A program made the translations under genes and the position numbers. From Aldehydirespirator sp963662645 (lineage in GTDB: Bacteria > Actinomycetota > Acidimicrobiia > Acidimicrobiales > Aldehydirespiratoraceae), in contig OY759762.1 in NCBI GenBank assembly GCA_963662645.2, forward strand, positions 992,001-1,056,000: a stretch of 64,000 bases of DNA, read 5' to 3'. Shown here one piece after another: positions 24,769 to 33,227 of this stretch (the first letter of the stretch is position 1; each line of letters starts with the position of its first letter). The notes under the pieces were generated by a model that saw nothing but the letters and a program-made list of their open reading frames with translations, was not told the origin of the DNA and searched no databases.

Positions 24769-25911
24769 CTACATCTCTAGACGACGCAGTACACCGTCGA
24801 TATCGAGGTTAGGCATTCCTACACGCCCTATGTAGCGGTTGAACTGATATGACAGCGCCTCCGCGAAGGGACTATCGAGCGAGGCGATCTTCCTATAGTC
24901 TTCAAGTTCTTCACAAGGGATAGACATCACGCTTTGGAGATCAGCTACACTATTTGGGACGTTCCATGCCGCGGGCAGGTAGAAGTACCGGTCCTCTTGC
25001 CCCTTCGGTCTTGAAGTGAGCAGTTTGCGCAATCGTTCCGTATTGTTGGTACTAGGCGCACTCTTCCAGTCTTCGTATTCCTTGAAGCTGTCAAGTGAGA
25101 TACACTGTACAAGAACCACCTTAGCCGCCTTGGTGCGTCCTGAACGGAGAACGAGATCACAACTCGGAGTGAGGACCACATACAACCTTCTTGCATCCGT
25201 GTCCTCTTCCATCGACTCAGGCATTGCCAGCAGATCCCCCATCTTGTAGTTGGAGTTAGGCGGCTGAACGTAGTAGCGTGTGGGATGAATAGTGTCTCCG
25301 AGCGTTGCCCCGCTAGCTTGTCCGAGTTCTTGCGCTAGACTTTCAGCTCCTTCTTCGAAAGAGACCGCGAGTCGCCTAGACAGCAGGTATGCCATGTCTT
25401 CTGGCCGATCTACAAGATCAGACCAGTGGTGCTCGACGAAGTCAGCCATGAACATACGCTGAACATCGGCTAGATGACCTGATACGGATTGCAGAAGGCG
25501 TGGAAGTCCTGAGCGGATAACGTTCTCAATAGCCTGCCTAAGATCCGCGATCGGATCCACGGCAATTTTTGAAACTGTCTGAACGAACGGAGCATTAGAG
25601 ATGCCTATAGAGACATCCGGCAAAGCCGTATAGAAAATAATCGGAATGAAGCGACGCTTGCGTATATTGTCGAATATCGCAATACCTGCTTCATCGGACG
25701 GCGGCCGTCCTGATTCGTCTCGAATGTCTAAGACGAGGATATCGATCGTCTCCCTTACAAGTAGCTCTACAGCCTTGTCAAAGGACTCCTCGAACCTCGT
25801 CGTGATCGAGCGAGAATCTGAAACGGAAACAAAGGACTCCAGCAACTCACAAATCGTTGTGCCAACCTCTGGTTCATCGTCGACAACTAGGACTCGCCAA
25901 GAAGCTGTCAC
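24769..25911 (-). CDS. Response regulator with unrecognised C-terminal output domain
   Basis: 380 residues, GTG start overlapping the kinase stop (GTGA). Residues 1-~125 are a receiver domain with acidic pocket Asp11-Asp12, probable phosphoacceptor Asp62 (LVLDIRDESG), Thr95 and Lys115, so it is likely active. Residues ~190-380 form a domain with no helix-turn-helix: conserved-looking patches are YVVLTPSCDLV, RYFYLPAAWNV, VADLQSVMSI and ASLDSPFAEALSYQFNRYIGRVG. This resembles domains in uncharacterised, often defence-linked proteins, but I cannot name it. It should act through protein or nucleic acid contacts once phosphorylated by the kinase encoded upstream. Confidence 0.8.
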   Translation of the reverse strand: MTASWRVLVVDDEPEVGTTICELLESFVSVSDSRSITTRFEESFDKAVELLVRETIDILVLDIRDESGRPPSDEAGIAIFDNIRKRRFIPIIFYTALPDVSIGISNAPFVQTVSKIAVDPIADLRQAIENVIRSGLPRLLQSVSGHLADVQRMFMADFVEHHWSDLVDRPEDMAYLLSRRLAVSFEEGAESLAQELGQASGATLGDTIHPTRYYVQPPNSNYKMGDLLAMPESMEEDTDARRLYVVLTPSCDLVLRSGRTKAAKVVLVQCISLDSFKEYEDWKSAPSTNNTERLRKLLTSRPKGQEDRYFYLPAAWNVPNSVADLQSVMSIPCEELEDYRKIASLDSPFAEALSYQFNRYIGRVGMPNLDIDGVLRRLEM

Positions 25912-28109
25912 CCGACTCCCCTCCTCAAAGTCACTCTGAATCGAGCGCCACCAAGTTCTCCGGGCTCCAACAATGCCAACTCGCCACCATAATAGTCCTC
26001 GACGATTTCTCCGGTAATCGCTAGACCTAGGCCAACACCATCCTCTTTAGTGGTGAAGTATGGATCGAAAATGAATTCACGATCACCCTCTGGAACGCCT
26101 GGACCAGAGTCTTCAACGATGACCACGAGACTGTCGTCTTGGCCACGTTCGACATCTAGCGATATCACTCTGGATCCCCGCCTGACTTGCTTCAACCAAT
26201 AGAGAGAGTTTTGCAAGAGATTCAATAGCACTTCCTGAAGGTCTGTGCTGTCCAAGGTCACTTCGTGGACTCCAGTAGGCAAACGAACCTCGGCACCGAC
26301 GGTGTCGAGCTCATCCTGCAAGAGGGCCACCGCATTCATGATGGCGTTCTCAATCGGGTACTTCTGTGATTTTCCACGTCTTCGGCCCCCGAAGGGTTCG
26401 ATACGTCGAATAACGTCGTTCGCGACCTTTGCTTGCGCGGAAACTGTCCTAAATCGTTTCATCGGCTTCGCTACACGAGCGGAACCTACCAGAGAGGCGA
26501 CTTCAGGAGCAAGGTTCTCCAATTCTTGTTCGCCCAATACCGCTGCCTGGCGAATCGTTACGATGGGTTGAGCAGCATCGTGAACTACCTTGTCAACCAG
26601 TTGTCCAAGTGTCGCGAGTCGGTGATATCGCGCTAGAACTTCCCCTACCTCACCAATCCGATCATCAAATTCCTGTTGTGTTGCATCTAGTAGATTCTGA
26701 ATTCGCGTATCATCAGGCAATTCCTGTCGGACAGCTTCTCTGATGACTCCAAGATCGAATCGGGCGAGCAATCCACCCCTATGTCTACGTTGAGTGTCCC
26801 GCCTCGGTCTGAGCTTGTATCGCTCAACTTCGATCATTGACACAACTTCTGCGACAGCCTTACGAAGATCTGTGAAGGCCGGGCCTTCGAGAATCCCTTG
26901 CCGATTTGACTGATCATTGAGTTGAGGGTTCGTGTCACGTCCAATCAGCACATATCCAACAATCTGATTATTCGACAGTTTGTGTGTAGGTTCCTGCACA
27001 CGTCTGCGATCGAGCTCCAGCCAATCGTTGCCTGTCTCACCGTATGGAAGAACGCGGAAGCCATCACGATAGATGTTGACGCCAGCAGCAGAATCTAAGA
27101 TTCCTCGAACTCGCTTGAGGGTCCCAACCTCATTCGCTATGGTCCTTAACGAGTCACTGTCGCGGTCCCAAACATTCAGAAAGACCTCAAAAGATCCACA
27201 CTCCAAGCCTTCTCGATCGGCAACCATCTGAAGAGGACGATCAAACTCCAGCTCACCGCCATCCTTCAATTCCATGAGTACGGTGGCCCGGCCGTTTGCT
27301 TCGATCTCGGCGCTCAGCTTATAGTGTGGTCTCTGGAGCGTAGAAGGTGAGCTGACTAGCTCTGTGCCTCTGCCGACAGCACCCCGTGTGTCGAGTATGA
27401 TGGCGAAGTCGTGAACAATTCGCCGTTCGTCCTGAAACGGAGTGATGAGCCTAGATAGCGAACGGCGAAGGTCCTCGACGAGCTCTGAGGTCCAAGAACT
27501 TCGGAGCCCTGAGATCGTGAGGAGTGTGCCGTGATCGGCTGTTGGCTTGTCAACTGCTTCCAAGTAGGGGACGACATCACGCCAGATACTGCTGACGAAC
27601 CCATCCGGCCCGAAGTTGCCGTGTTCGACCACATCGAGACTTACCTCAACATCTTCGAGATACATGTTGTCATCATCGAAAGCTGACCAATCGATGTCCA
27701 ATTGGACCTCTCCGGTGCCGTCAGCCTTCGAGATCAATTCCAAGCGATCACCCAGTTTCGCAGTAGCGAAGCGCCCGACGCCCTTTTCGCCCAGTACCCT
27801 TCGGCCTCCTGTCGTGGTCTGCGACCTCGTTCTGAAGGATGTCGCCGGCTCGAGCCACGTCTCGAGGATCGTCTTCTCGTCCATGCCGTGGCCGTCGTCC
27901 AAGATTTGAATCCTGCTGGTGCCGGGCGGACCCAGCCCATCGAACTCGTCCGTCAGCCGGATGAGTACGACCCGGGCATCGGCATCGTAGGAGTTCTTCA
28001 CGAGCTCGGTTATGGCCACCACATCGCTGCTGATGAGCTCGCGGCCGAGCGTCGTCATGAGTCGGGCCCGCGGCCTAAATCGCAGGCCCTCGCGCGCCTT
28101 GCCCTCCAT
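25908..28109 (-). CDS. Sensor histidine kinase with two GHKL ATPase modules
   Basis: 733 residues from ATG at 28109 (AGGGGA nine bases upstream); no membrane segment, so cytosolic. Residues 1-~130 are an Hsp90/MutL/MORC-like ATPase: ELVKNSYDAD (35-44), DDGHGM (71-76), GEKGVGRFA (107-115). A long middle part links it to a classical kinase: phospho-accepting His510 in VVHDAAQP, N-box around Asn630/Asn634, G1 box EDSGPG (666-671), FDPYFTTK and G2 box GVGLGL (691-696). So one chain has both a clamp-type ATPase and a kinase ATPase. It lies 79 bases downstream of the methyltransferase gene and overlaps the regulator gene, suggesting DNA-linked sensing. Confidence 0.85.
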   Translation of the reverse strand: MEGKAREGLRFRPRARLMTTLGRELISSDVVAITELVKNSYDADARVVLIRLTDEFDGLGPPGTSRIQILDDGHGMDEKTILETWLEPATSFRTRSQTTTGGRRVLGEKGVGRFATAKLGDRLELISKADGTGEVQLDIDWSAFDDDNMYLEDVEVSLDVVEHGNFGPDGFVSSIWRDVVPYLEAVDKPTADHGTLLTISGLRSSWTSELVEDLRRSLSRLITPFQDERRIVHDFAIILDTRGAVGRGTELVSSPSTLQRPHYKLSAEIEANGRATVLMELKDGGELEFDRPLQMVADREGLECGSFEVFLNVWDRDSDSLRTIANEVGTLKRVRGILDSAAGVNIYRDGFRVLPYGETGNDWLELDRRRVQEPTHKLSNNQIVGYVLIGRDTNPQLNDQSNRQGILEGPAFTDLRKAVAEVVSMIEVERYKLRPRRDTQRRHRGGLLARFDLGVIREAVRQELPDDTRIQNLLDATQQEFDDRIGEVGEVLARYHRLATLGQLVDKVVHDAAQPIVTIRQAAVLGEQELENLAPEVASLVGSARVAKPMKRFRTVSAQAKVANDVIRRIEPFGGRRRGKSQKYPIENAIMNAVALLQDELDTVGAEVRLPTGVHEVTLDSTDLQEVLLNLLQNSLYWLKQVRRGSRVISLDVERGQDDSLVVIVEDSGPGVPEGDREFIFDPYFTTKEDGVGLGLAITGEIVEDYYGGELALLEPGELGGARFRVTLRRGVG

Positions 28110-28188
28110 TGGCCTCATTCCCCTGTCTCGATGCGAGACTCGAACGTGCCGCCACGACACGCTATTAGGTTGCGCTCGATGGTAGGCG

Positions 28189-30084
28189 TCACGAAGTCGA
28201 TCCCAGACACACTCGCTTGAGCGGGCACCGGCAGCAGTCCGGCGACCTAGGCGTGCAGATGTCTGTCCCGATGCGGTGCATCGCCACGTTGAGCGTCGCG
28301 GCATCCCCCCGAGCGCCGACCAGCTTCGCCAACTCCATCCGTCCAGCCGAATTCGTCTTCAGCCGGCCAGCGCCCGTCACCCTCTCAGCAACTCGTAGAA
28401 CCGGCGATGAAGCGACCAGTCCGTCGGACTCGCCAGTCATGAGGGCGTACCAGCGGCGAGCAGCTGGACCCAGCCGCGTCGCATCGCGCCAACTGTCGGA
28501 GTACCAGCCGCCCGGATCGTTGCTCAGCAAGGACGCGGCCGCTCTAATCCGATCGAGGAGGGTGGAGCATCGCTCCGAGCCATCGGAGGTGGTCAACAGA
28601 TCGAAGGCCCGCTCGTTCGCCCTGTCGAGTGTCGGCACGGAGCGCAGCACTCGATTCGCGGTCAGCCGCGCATCCTTGCCGCCCGACCAGCATATCAGTC
28701 CCACCGTCACCGGCCACAAGTTCCCGGGGTATGCCCAAGGAGCGTCGGCGCGGTCGACGGCCGCCCAATCGGAGAGCGCTGCCCGGAACTCGACTCGCTG
28801 CTTCGACGGTCGAGGATGAGGAGAGTCGTACCCGTACAAGCTCGCGAGGATGGCGGATCCGATCGACTCGCCGAGCACGGGGGGCACCGCGTTGCCGATC
28901 TGGCGGAACTGGTGCGAACGCGATCCGGCGAAGCGGAACATGTCGGGGAACGTCTGGAGCCGAGCGGCCTCGCGCACGGTGAGCGTTCGGTGCTGTTCGG
29001 GATGTATGTACCAGTAGCCGTCCTTGGCCAAGTGCGCGGTGATCGACCTGGAGGGCTCAGCCCAGCTGAGCCGGTGGTACTTGTCGTCGAAGATGTCGTC
29101 TCGGTAGCGCTTCAAGTCGCCGGGCAGCTCCGAGTACAGGGTTCCGGCGGTCATGAGCTTGAACGCTTCGAAGTCGTCGGGGCGAACCGCACGCGTGCTG
29201 TGGTCGTGGACAATCCACGCCTCAGCGCCGACGCAATCCTTGCGGGCCCCTCGGGCGAAGTCGCTCGCCTCCCGGTCGCCGTAGACCATGGTCTCCGCCC
29301 CTATCGGCGTGTCCGGCGACACGTTGAGAACCGGCAGGTCCCAGATGGCGTCGCGAACCGTCGCCATTCCCGAGGCCTCAGGCCATCTGAACGCCCCTCC
29401 GTCTCGAAGGCCGATGAGGATGAGCCGCTGGCGGTGCTGAGGCACTCCGTGTTGCGACGCGTCAACGATTCGGGCGTCCGCTTCATAGCCCGCGCGTTCG
29501 AGCCGGTCGATCATTGTCCTCAGCACCATCATCTCGTCGCCGAGGGCCATGTCAGGCACGTTCTCCAACAGCACCGCACGCGGCCGAACACGCTCAATAA
29601 CATCCAGGAACGCTCGCCACAGTTCCTTGCGGGCATCGACGGCGTCACGAACCCCTCGATCCACCAGACTGCGGATCTTGGATCGACCGGCGCGGGAGAA
29701 GGGCTGGCATGGCGGCCCTCCGGCGATCAAATCGACGTCGAGGCTCTCGCACAGCCCGACGACTTCATCCCTGGATCGCTCTTCGCCCAAGTCGAGTTGA
29801 AGGACCCGTCCGGGCAGGTTGTGGGCGTGGCTTTCCAGCGACCATCTGTCGGAGTCCACGGACAGCGCCACGCGGTACCCCGCCGCCGTCAACCCGTGGC
29901 TGAGACCGCCGGCACCGCAGAACAGGTCGACCGCCAACGGCCGTGGCGAGCGACGCGCCCAAGCCTCCCACTCGCCCGCTGCGGGAGCTTCAGGATGCCC
30001 GGCAAGCCGCAATGGAGCCGTCCGACGCGAGCTGACGCCGTACTTGCCGGGTCGTGCTGACTGCTCCTGCTGCATCTGATCCAC
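28189..30084 (-). CDS. DNA (cytosine-5) methyltransferase fused to an endonuclease III-like 4Fe-4S domain
   Basis: 631 residues. Residues 50-415 contain all main motifs of C5 methyltransferases: DLFCGAGG (53-60), catalytic Cys126 in PPCQPFS, ENV (174-176), QHRQR (216-220), REAARLQTFP (371-380) and QIGNAVPP (395-402). Residues ~455-631 resemble endonuclease III: VGLICWSGGKDARLTANRVL aligns with its first helices, and Cys610, 617, 620 and 626 have the exact C-x6-C-x2-C-x5-C 4Fe-4S spacing. The catalytic Lys and Asp of endonuclease III correspond to Arg544 and Ser559, so it may be a non-catalytic DNA reader. No restriction enzyme gene is nearby. AT-rich promoter region upstream. Confidence 0.88.
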   Translation of the reverse strand: MDQMQQEQSARPGKYGVSSRRTAPLRLAGHPEAPAAGEWEAWARRSPRPLAVDLFCGAGGLSHGLTAAGYRVALSVDSDRWSLESHAHNLPGRVLQLDLGEERSRDEVVGLCESLDVDLIAGGPPCQPFSRAGRSKIRSLVDRGVRDAVDARKELWRAFLDVIERVRPRAVLLENVPDMALGDEMMVLRTMIDRLERAGYEADARIVDASQHGVPQHRQRLILIGLRDGGAFRWPEASGMATVRDAIWDLPVLNVSPDTPIGAETMVYGDREASDFARGARKDCVGAEAWIVHDHSTRAVRPDDFEAFKLMTAGTLYSELPGDLKRYRDDIFDDKYHRLSWAEPSRSITAHLAKDGYWYIHPEQHRTLTVREAARLQTFPDMFRFAGSRSHQFRQIGNAVPPVLGESIGSAILASLYGYDSPHPRPSKQRVEFRAALSDWAAVDRADAPWAYPGNLWPVTVGLICWSGGKDARLTANRVLRSVPTLDRANERAFDLLTTSDGSERCSTLLDRIRAAASLLSNDPGGWYSDSWRDATRLGPAARRWYALMTGESDGLVASSPVLRVAERVTGAGRLKTNSAGRMELAKLVGARGDAATLNVAMHRIGTDICTPRSPDCCRCPLKRVCLGSTS

Positions 30085-30271
30085 CCTACCTCATAGCCAA
30101 TGGCACAGAATCGACCCAATCACCCTACAGCATCATCTATCATGCTACTATCTAAAAGAGCATGAAATTGTCAGATCATCGATAGGCGTTGGCTGAATAA
30201 GGGCGGGCGCGATAGGTGGTCATGTGGGATTCAAAGGTTCCCTAGCCACGGGCTGCGAGTTGTCATCTTGC

Positions 30272-31435
30272 TCACCCATCCCCATGTCTGGCGGCGCGGG
30301 ACTCCAGTTCTGCGATCAGGTTTGGATCGTGCTCGCCCAGGGCGGGGACGGTGGGGTCCGGGTCGCCGGTGCCGCTGAGGTTGAAGGGGGGCTTGTAGAC
30401 CTCGGTCCAGCCTGTGGGGGTGGTCACTTGCATGAAGCGGTCGCGGGCCCGGAGTTGATCGTGCTGCCACAGCGCCATCGGGTCCCGCACGAAGCTGTGG
30501 GCCACCCGGCCAGCTCGCAGGCGCCGCATCAGTTCCTCAGGGCTGACCGACGTGAAGACCGACGTGATCAAGGCCTCCAGGTCGTCGATGTTGGCGATGC
30601 GGTCGGAGTTGTTGACGAAGCGGGGATCGTTGACGAGCGCTCGATCTTGAAGGACGTGCTCGGCGAAGTCGGCCCAGTCGCGGTTGCTTTGCACGGCGAT
30701 CATCACCAGTTCGCCGTTGCTCATCGGGTACATGCCGTAGGGGGCGATCATGGTGTGGCGGTGGCCGGACCGGGGCGGCACCGAGCCCTTGCCGACCGCT
30801 GCGTAGGTGGGCGCGGCCGTCCACTCGGCGACGCTCTCCAGCATCGACACCTCGATAGAGGCGCCCTCGCCGGTGGCCTGCCTGCGGTAGAGGGCGGCCA
30901 GGATCGACGAGAAGGCGTACATGGCCGAGGCGATGTCGGCGACCGAGAACCCGACCTTGCAGGCCTGCTCGGTGGTGCCGGTGAGCGCCACCGCGCCTCC
31001 CTCGGCCTGGACGGCCAGGTCGTAGGCCTTGTCGTCGGTGCGGGGGCCGCCCAAGCCGTATCCGGAGATGTCGCAGGCGATCAGGCCGGGGTGCTTGACT
31101 CTGAGCTGGTCGGCGAGGATCCCGGCCCGGCGGGCCGCGGCGGGCGACAGGTTCTGCACGAACACGTCGGCGCCAGCCACCAAGCGGTCGAAGACAGCCC
31201 GGTCGCCGGTGTCCTTCAGGTCCAGCTCGATGCTCTGCTTGCCCCGGTTGGCCCACACAAAGAACGCCGAAGTGCCGCCCATGGCCGAGTCATAGTGGCG
31301 GGCGAAGTCGCCCTCGCCGGGGCGCTCCACCTTTAGCACGCGGGCGCCCAGGTCGGCCAGCTGGCGGGTGGCGAACGGGGCCGCCACCGCCGCCTCCAGC
31401 GCGACCACGATCACACCCTCAAGCGGCGCGCTCAC
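30272..31435 (-). CDS. CaiB/BaiF family (class III) CoA-transferase
   Basis: 387 residues. Family features in order: the N-terminal LEGVIVVALEAAVAAPFATRQLADLGARVLKVERPGEGDFAR, then ANRGKQSIELDLKD, DVFVQNLSPAAARRAGI (contains the loop with the catalytic Asp in homologues), CDISGYGLGGPRTDDKAYDLAVQAEGG and QATGEGASIEVSMLESVAEW. It moves CoA between carboxylic acids in the cytosol. An acyl-CoA dehydrogenase gene lies 61 bases upstream on the same strand, so the pair probably activates and oxidises a carboxylic acid. Confidence 0.93.
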   Translation of the reverse strand: MSAPLEGVIVVALEAAVAAPFATRQLADLGARVLKVERPGEGDFARHYDSAMGGTSAFFVWANRGKQSIELDLKDTGDRAVFDRLVAGADVFVQNLSPAAARRAGILADQLRVKHPGLIACDISGYGLGGPRTDDKAYDLAVQAEGGAVALTGTTEQACKVGFSVADIASAMYAFSSILAALYRRQATGEGASIEVSMLESVAEWTAAPTYAAVGKGSVPPRSGHRHTMIAPYGMYPMSNGELVMIAVQSNRDWADFAEHVLQDRALVNDPRFVNNSDRIANIDDLEALITSVFTSVSPEELMRRLRAGRVAHSFVRDPMALWQHDQLRARDRFMQVTTPTGWTEVYKPPFNLSGTGDPDPTVPALGEHDPNLIAELESRAARHGDG

Positions 31436-31496
31436 GCCGACGGCTCCACGGGCAGAGGTGAGGGCGGGATGTTGTAGCCGCCACCCAACGGCGGGC

Positions 31497-32708
31497 TCAC
31501 GCGTTCGGCTCCTTGGGCAGGTAGCCGCCGCGGGTCTGGGGGAGCTTCATGTCCAGGATCCGCGACGCCACCACTGTGCGCAGGATCTGGGCGGTGCCTC
31601 CGCCGATCGTGAACATGCGCACGTCCCGGTACATGCGCTCCAGCGGGTTGTTGCGGCTGTAGCCGGCCGCGCCGTGGGCCTGGAGCGCATCGCTCACGAC
31701 CGCGATGGCCGCTTCGGAAGTGAAGATCTTGGCCTGGGCGGCGAGGGCCGGATCGGGGAACGGGCTGCCGCCGGGCCCCTGGGAGGCCGCGGCCCGGTAG
31801 GTGAGGCTGCGAGCCGCCTCCAGCTTCACGGACATGTCGGCCAGCATCCACTGCAGGCCCTGGAACTCGGCAATTGGGCGCCCGAACTGCTCGCGCTTCT
31901 TCACGAACTCCAGTGCCAGTTCGTAGGCGCCCGAAGCCAGGCCGAGCGCCACCGTGCCCGCGCCCACCCGCTGGGTGTTGTAGGCGTTCATCAGGTCGGC
32001 GAAGCCCCGTCTCAGCCCCGACGGCGGCTGCACCGCCATGTCGGCGGTGACCTCCATGTTGTTGAAGCTGACCACCGTCTCGGGAAGACCCCTCAAGCCC
32101 ATCGTCGGCTCGCGGGGTCCGATCTCCAGCCCCGGCGTCTCGTCCCTGAAGGCCAGGAACGCACCGATGCCCTCCTCGTCGCCGTGCTCGTCGAACACTC
32201 GGGCGAACACCAAGTGCGTTCTCGAGACGCCGCCGCCGGTGATCCAGTGCTTGGTGCCGTTGAGCACGTAGCCATCCCCGCGTCGGTCGGCCCGGGTGGT
32301 CATCTCAGACGCGGCGCTCCCGGCGCCCGGCTCGGTGATGCAGATGGCCGGCTTGTCCCCGGCCAGCACCAGATCCGCGACCTTCTTGCGCTGGGCGTCG
32401 GTGCCGTAGGCCATGACCGCGGAGAGCGCCCCCATGTTGCACTCCACCGCGATGCGGCCGGTGACCCCGCACACCTTGGCCATCTCCTCCACCACCAGCA
32501 CGGCATCAAGGGGCGGCCGGCCGGGTCCGCCCAGGGAGGCGGGCACGGTCATGCCCGTGAAGCCGGCCTGCTGGAGGGCTTCAACATTGTCCCAGGGATA
32601 CTGCTCGCTGCGGTCCACTTCAGCGGCTCGGGGCGCGATCACGCCGCGGGCCAAGGCCCGGGCCTCGGCCTGGATCGACCTCTGCTCGTCCGTCAGGGCC
32701 CAACTCAT
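31497..32708 (-). CDS. Acyl-CoA dehydrogenase family protein
   Basis: 403 residues from ATG at 32708 (MSWALTDEQRSIQAEARAL); a longer reading adds a cysteine/arginine-rich tail with no family match. FAD-binding segments CITEPGAGSAASEM and NGTKHWITGGGV, then KKREQFGRPIAEFQGLQWMLADM and the C-terminal RMYRDVRMFTIGGGTAQILR. At the place where many members carry the catalytic glutamate (YEGT) it has GGGT, as in several other bacterial members that use a different base. Substrate unknown; partner of the CoA-transferase encoded after it. Confidence 0.92.
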   Translation of the reverse strand: MSWALTDEQRSIQAEARALARGVIAPRAAEVDRSEQYPWDNVEALQQAGFTGMTVPASLGGPGRPPLDAVLVVEEMAKVCGVTGRIAVECNMGALSAVMAYGTDAQRKKVADLVLAGDKPAICITEPGAGSAASEMTTRADRRGDGYVLNGTKHWITGGGVSRTHLVFARVFDEHGDEEGIGAFLAFRDETPGLEIGPREPTMGLRGLPETVVSFNNMEVTADMAVQPPSGLRRGFADLMNAYNTQRVGAGTVALGLASGAYELALEFVKKREQFGRPIAEFQGLQWMLADMSVKLEAARSLTYRAAASQGPGGSPFPDPALAAQAKIFTSEAAIAVVSDALQAHGAAGYSRNNPLERMYRDVRMFTIGGGTAQILRTVVASRILDMKLPQTRGGYLPKEPNA

Positions 32709-32888
32709 GCCTGCACTCCGTCGTCCGCCGACCCGGCGACCGCGGGCATCGGATGCAAGGGCGAGCGGGAATAGGTGACAGCCCGTCGTATCGCCGCAGT
32801 GTCGCGCCCGCGCTTGCTCGCTGCGCCCACAGGCCGACCGGGCCACTGCCTCGCTCGGCTCTCTGTGAGAATTCTCATAGGTCGCTCC

Positions 32889-33227
32889 CTACCGCTCTGC
32901 CTCTACGGAGGCCTCCGAGGTGCTCGCCCCCATGTCCGGCGCGGGCCTGGACAGGTCGGCACGGGCGAGCGCGGCCTGGCGGGTCAGAGCTATCAGGTCT
33001 CGCTGAGCGATGCTCCCGCCGATGCGGCTAACACGACAGTCCAACTCGTCGACGATGCGGACGAATCGGTCGTGACGGCCTCGTCCATATTGTCGGAATG
33101 CCTCTACAAGGGGTACCACCACCTCGCTGAAGGTGCCGTCGTTCTCGCTGGCGCTCACACGGGCGCTAGTGTCCGCGGCCCGGCCAGCACCCGCGGTATC
33201 AGTCGCGCCCACGGTCCGGCCGGCGCC
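32889..33227 (-). pseudogene. Frameshifted C-terminal part of the TPR (TTC38-like) gene
   Basis: This frame holds the conserved end of TTC38-like proteins: FSEVVVPLVEAFRQYGRGRHD...LDCRVSRIGGSIAQRDLIALTRQAALARADL. The N-terminal part is encoded upstream in another frame and continues only into unrelated sequence. One missing base near 33228, inside a degenerate repeat, explains the break. Read together (32889-34324), the two parts make a full-length protein. Either the gene is broken, or the sequence has an error here. Confidence 0.7.

Larger units (their letters stand above)
24662..30271. other. Low-GC three-gene insert (methyltransferase, kinase, regulator)
   Basis: Three minus-strand genes sit between a metabolic operon and a CoA-transferase gene. 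A 60-base sample at 25561-25620 has 27 G+C by my count, against 40 of 60 at 24001-24060 just outside. The kinase and regulator genes use AT-rich codons, the methyltransferase gene is closer to the host. The end segments (24662-24768 and 30085-30271) are AT-rich and hold no integrase, tRNA or transposase. I see no clear flanking direct repeats. Transfer as a unit is inferred. Confidence 0.65.

Noticed and set aside
24662..30271. Classical type II restriction-modification system
   Set aside because: No restriction endonuclease or Vsr gene is found next to the methyltransferase; all readable genes in the insert are accounted for.
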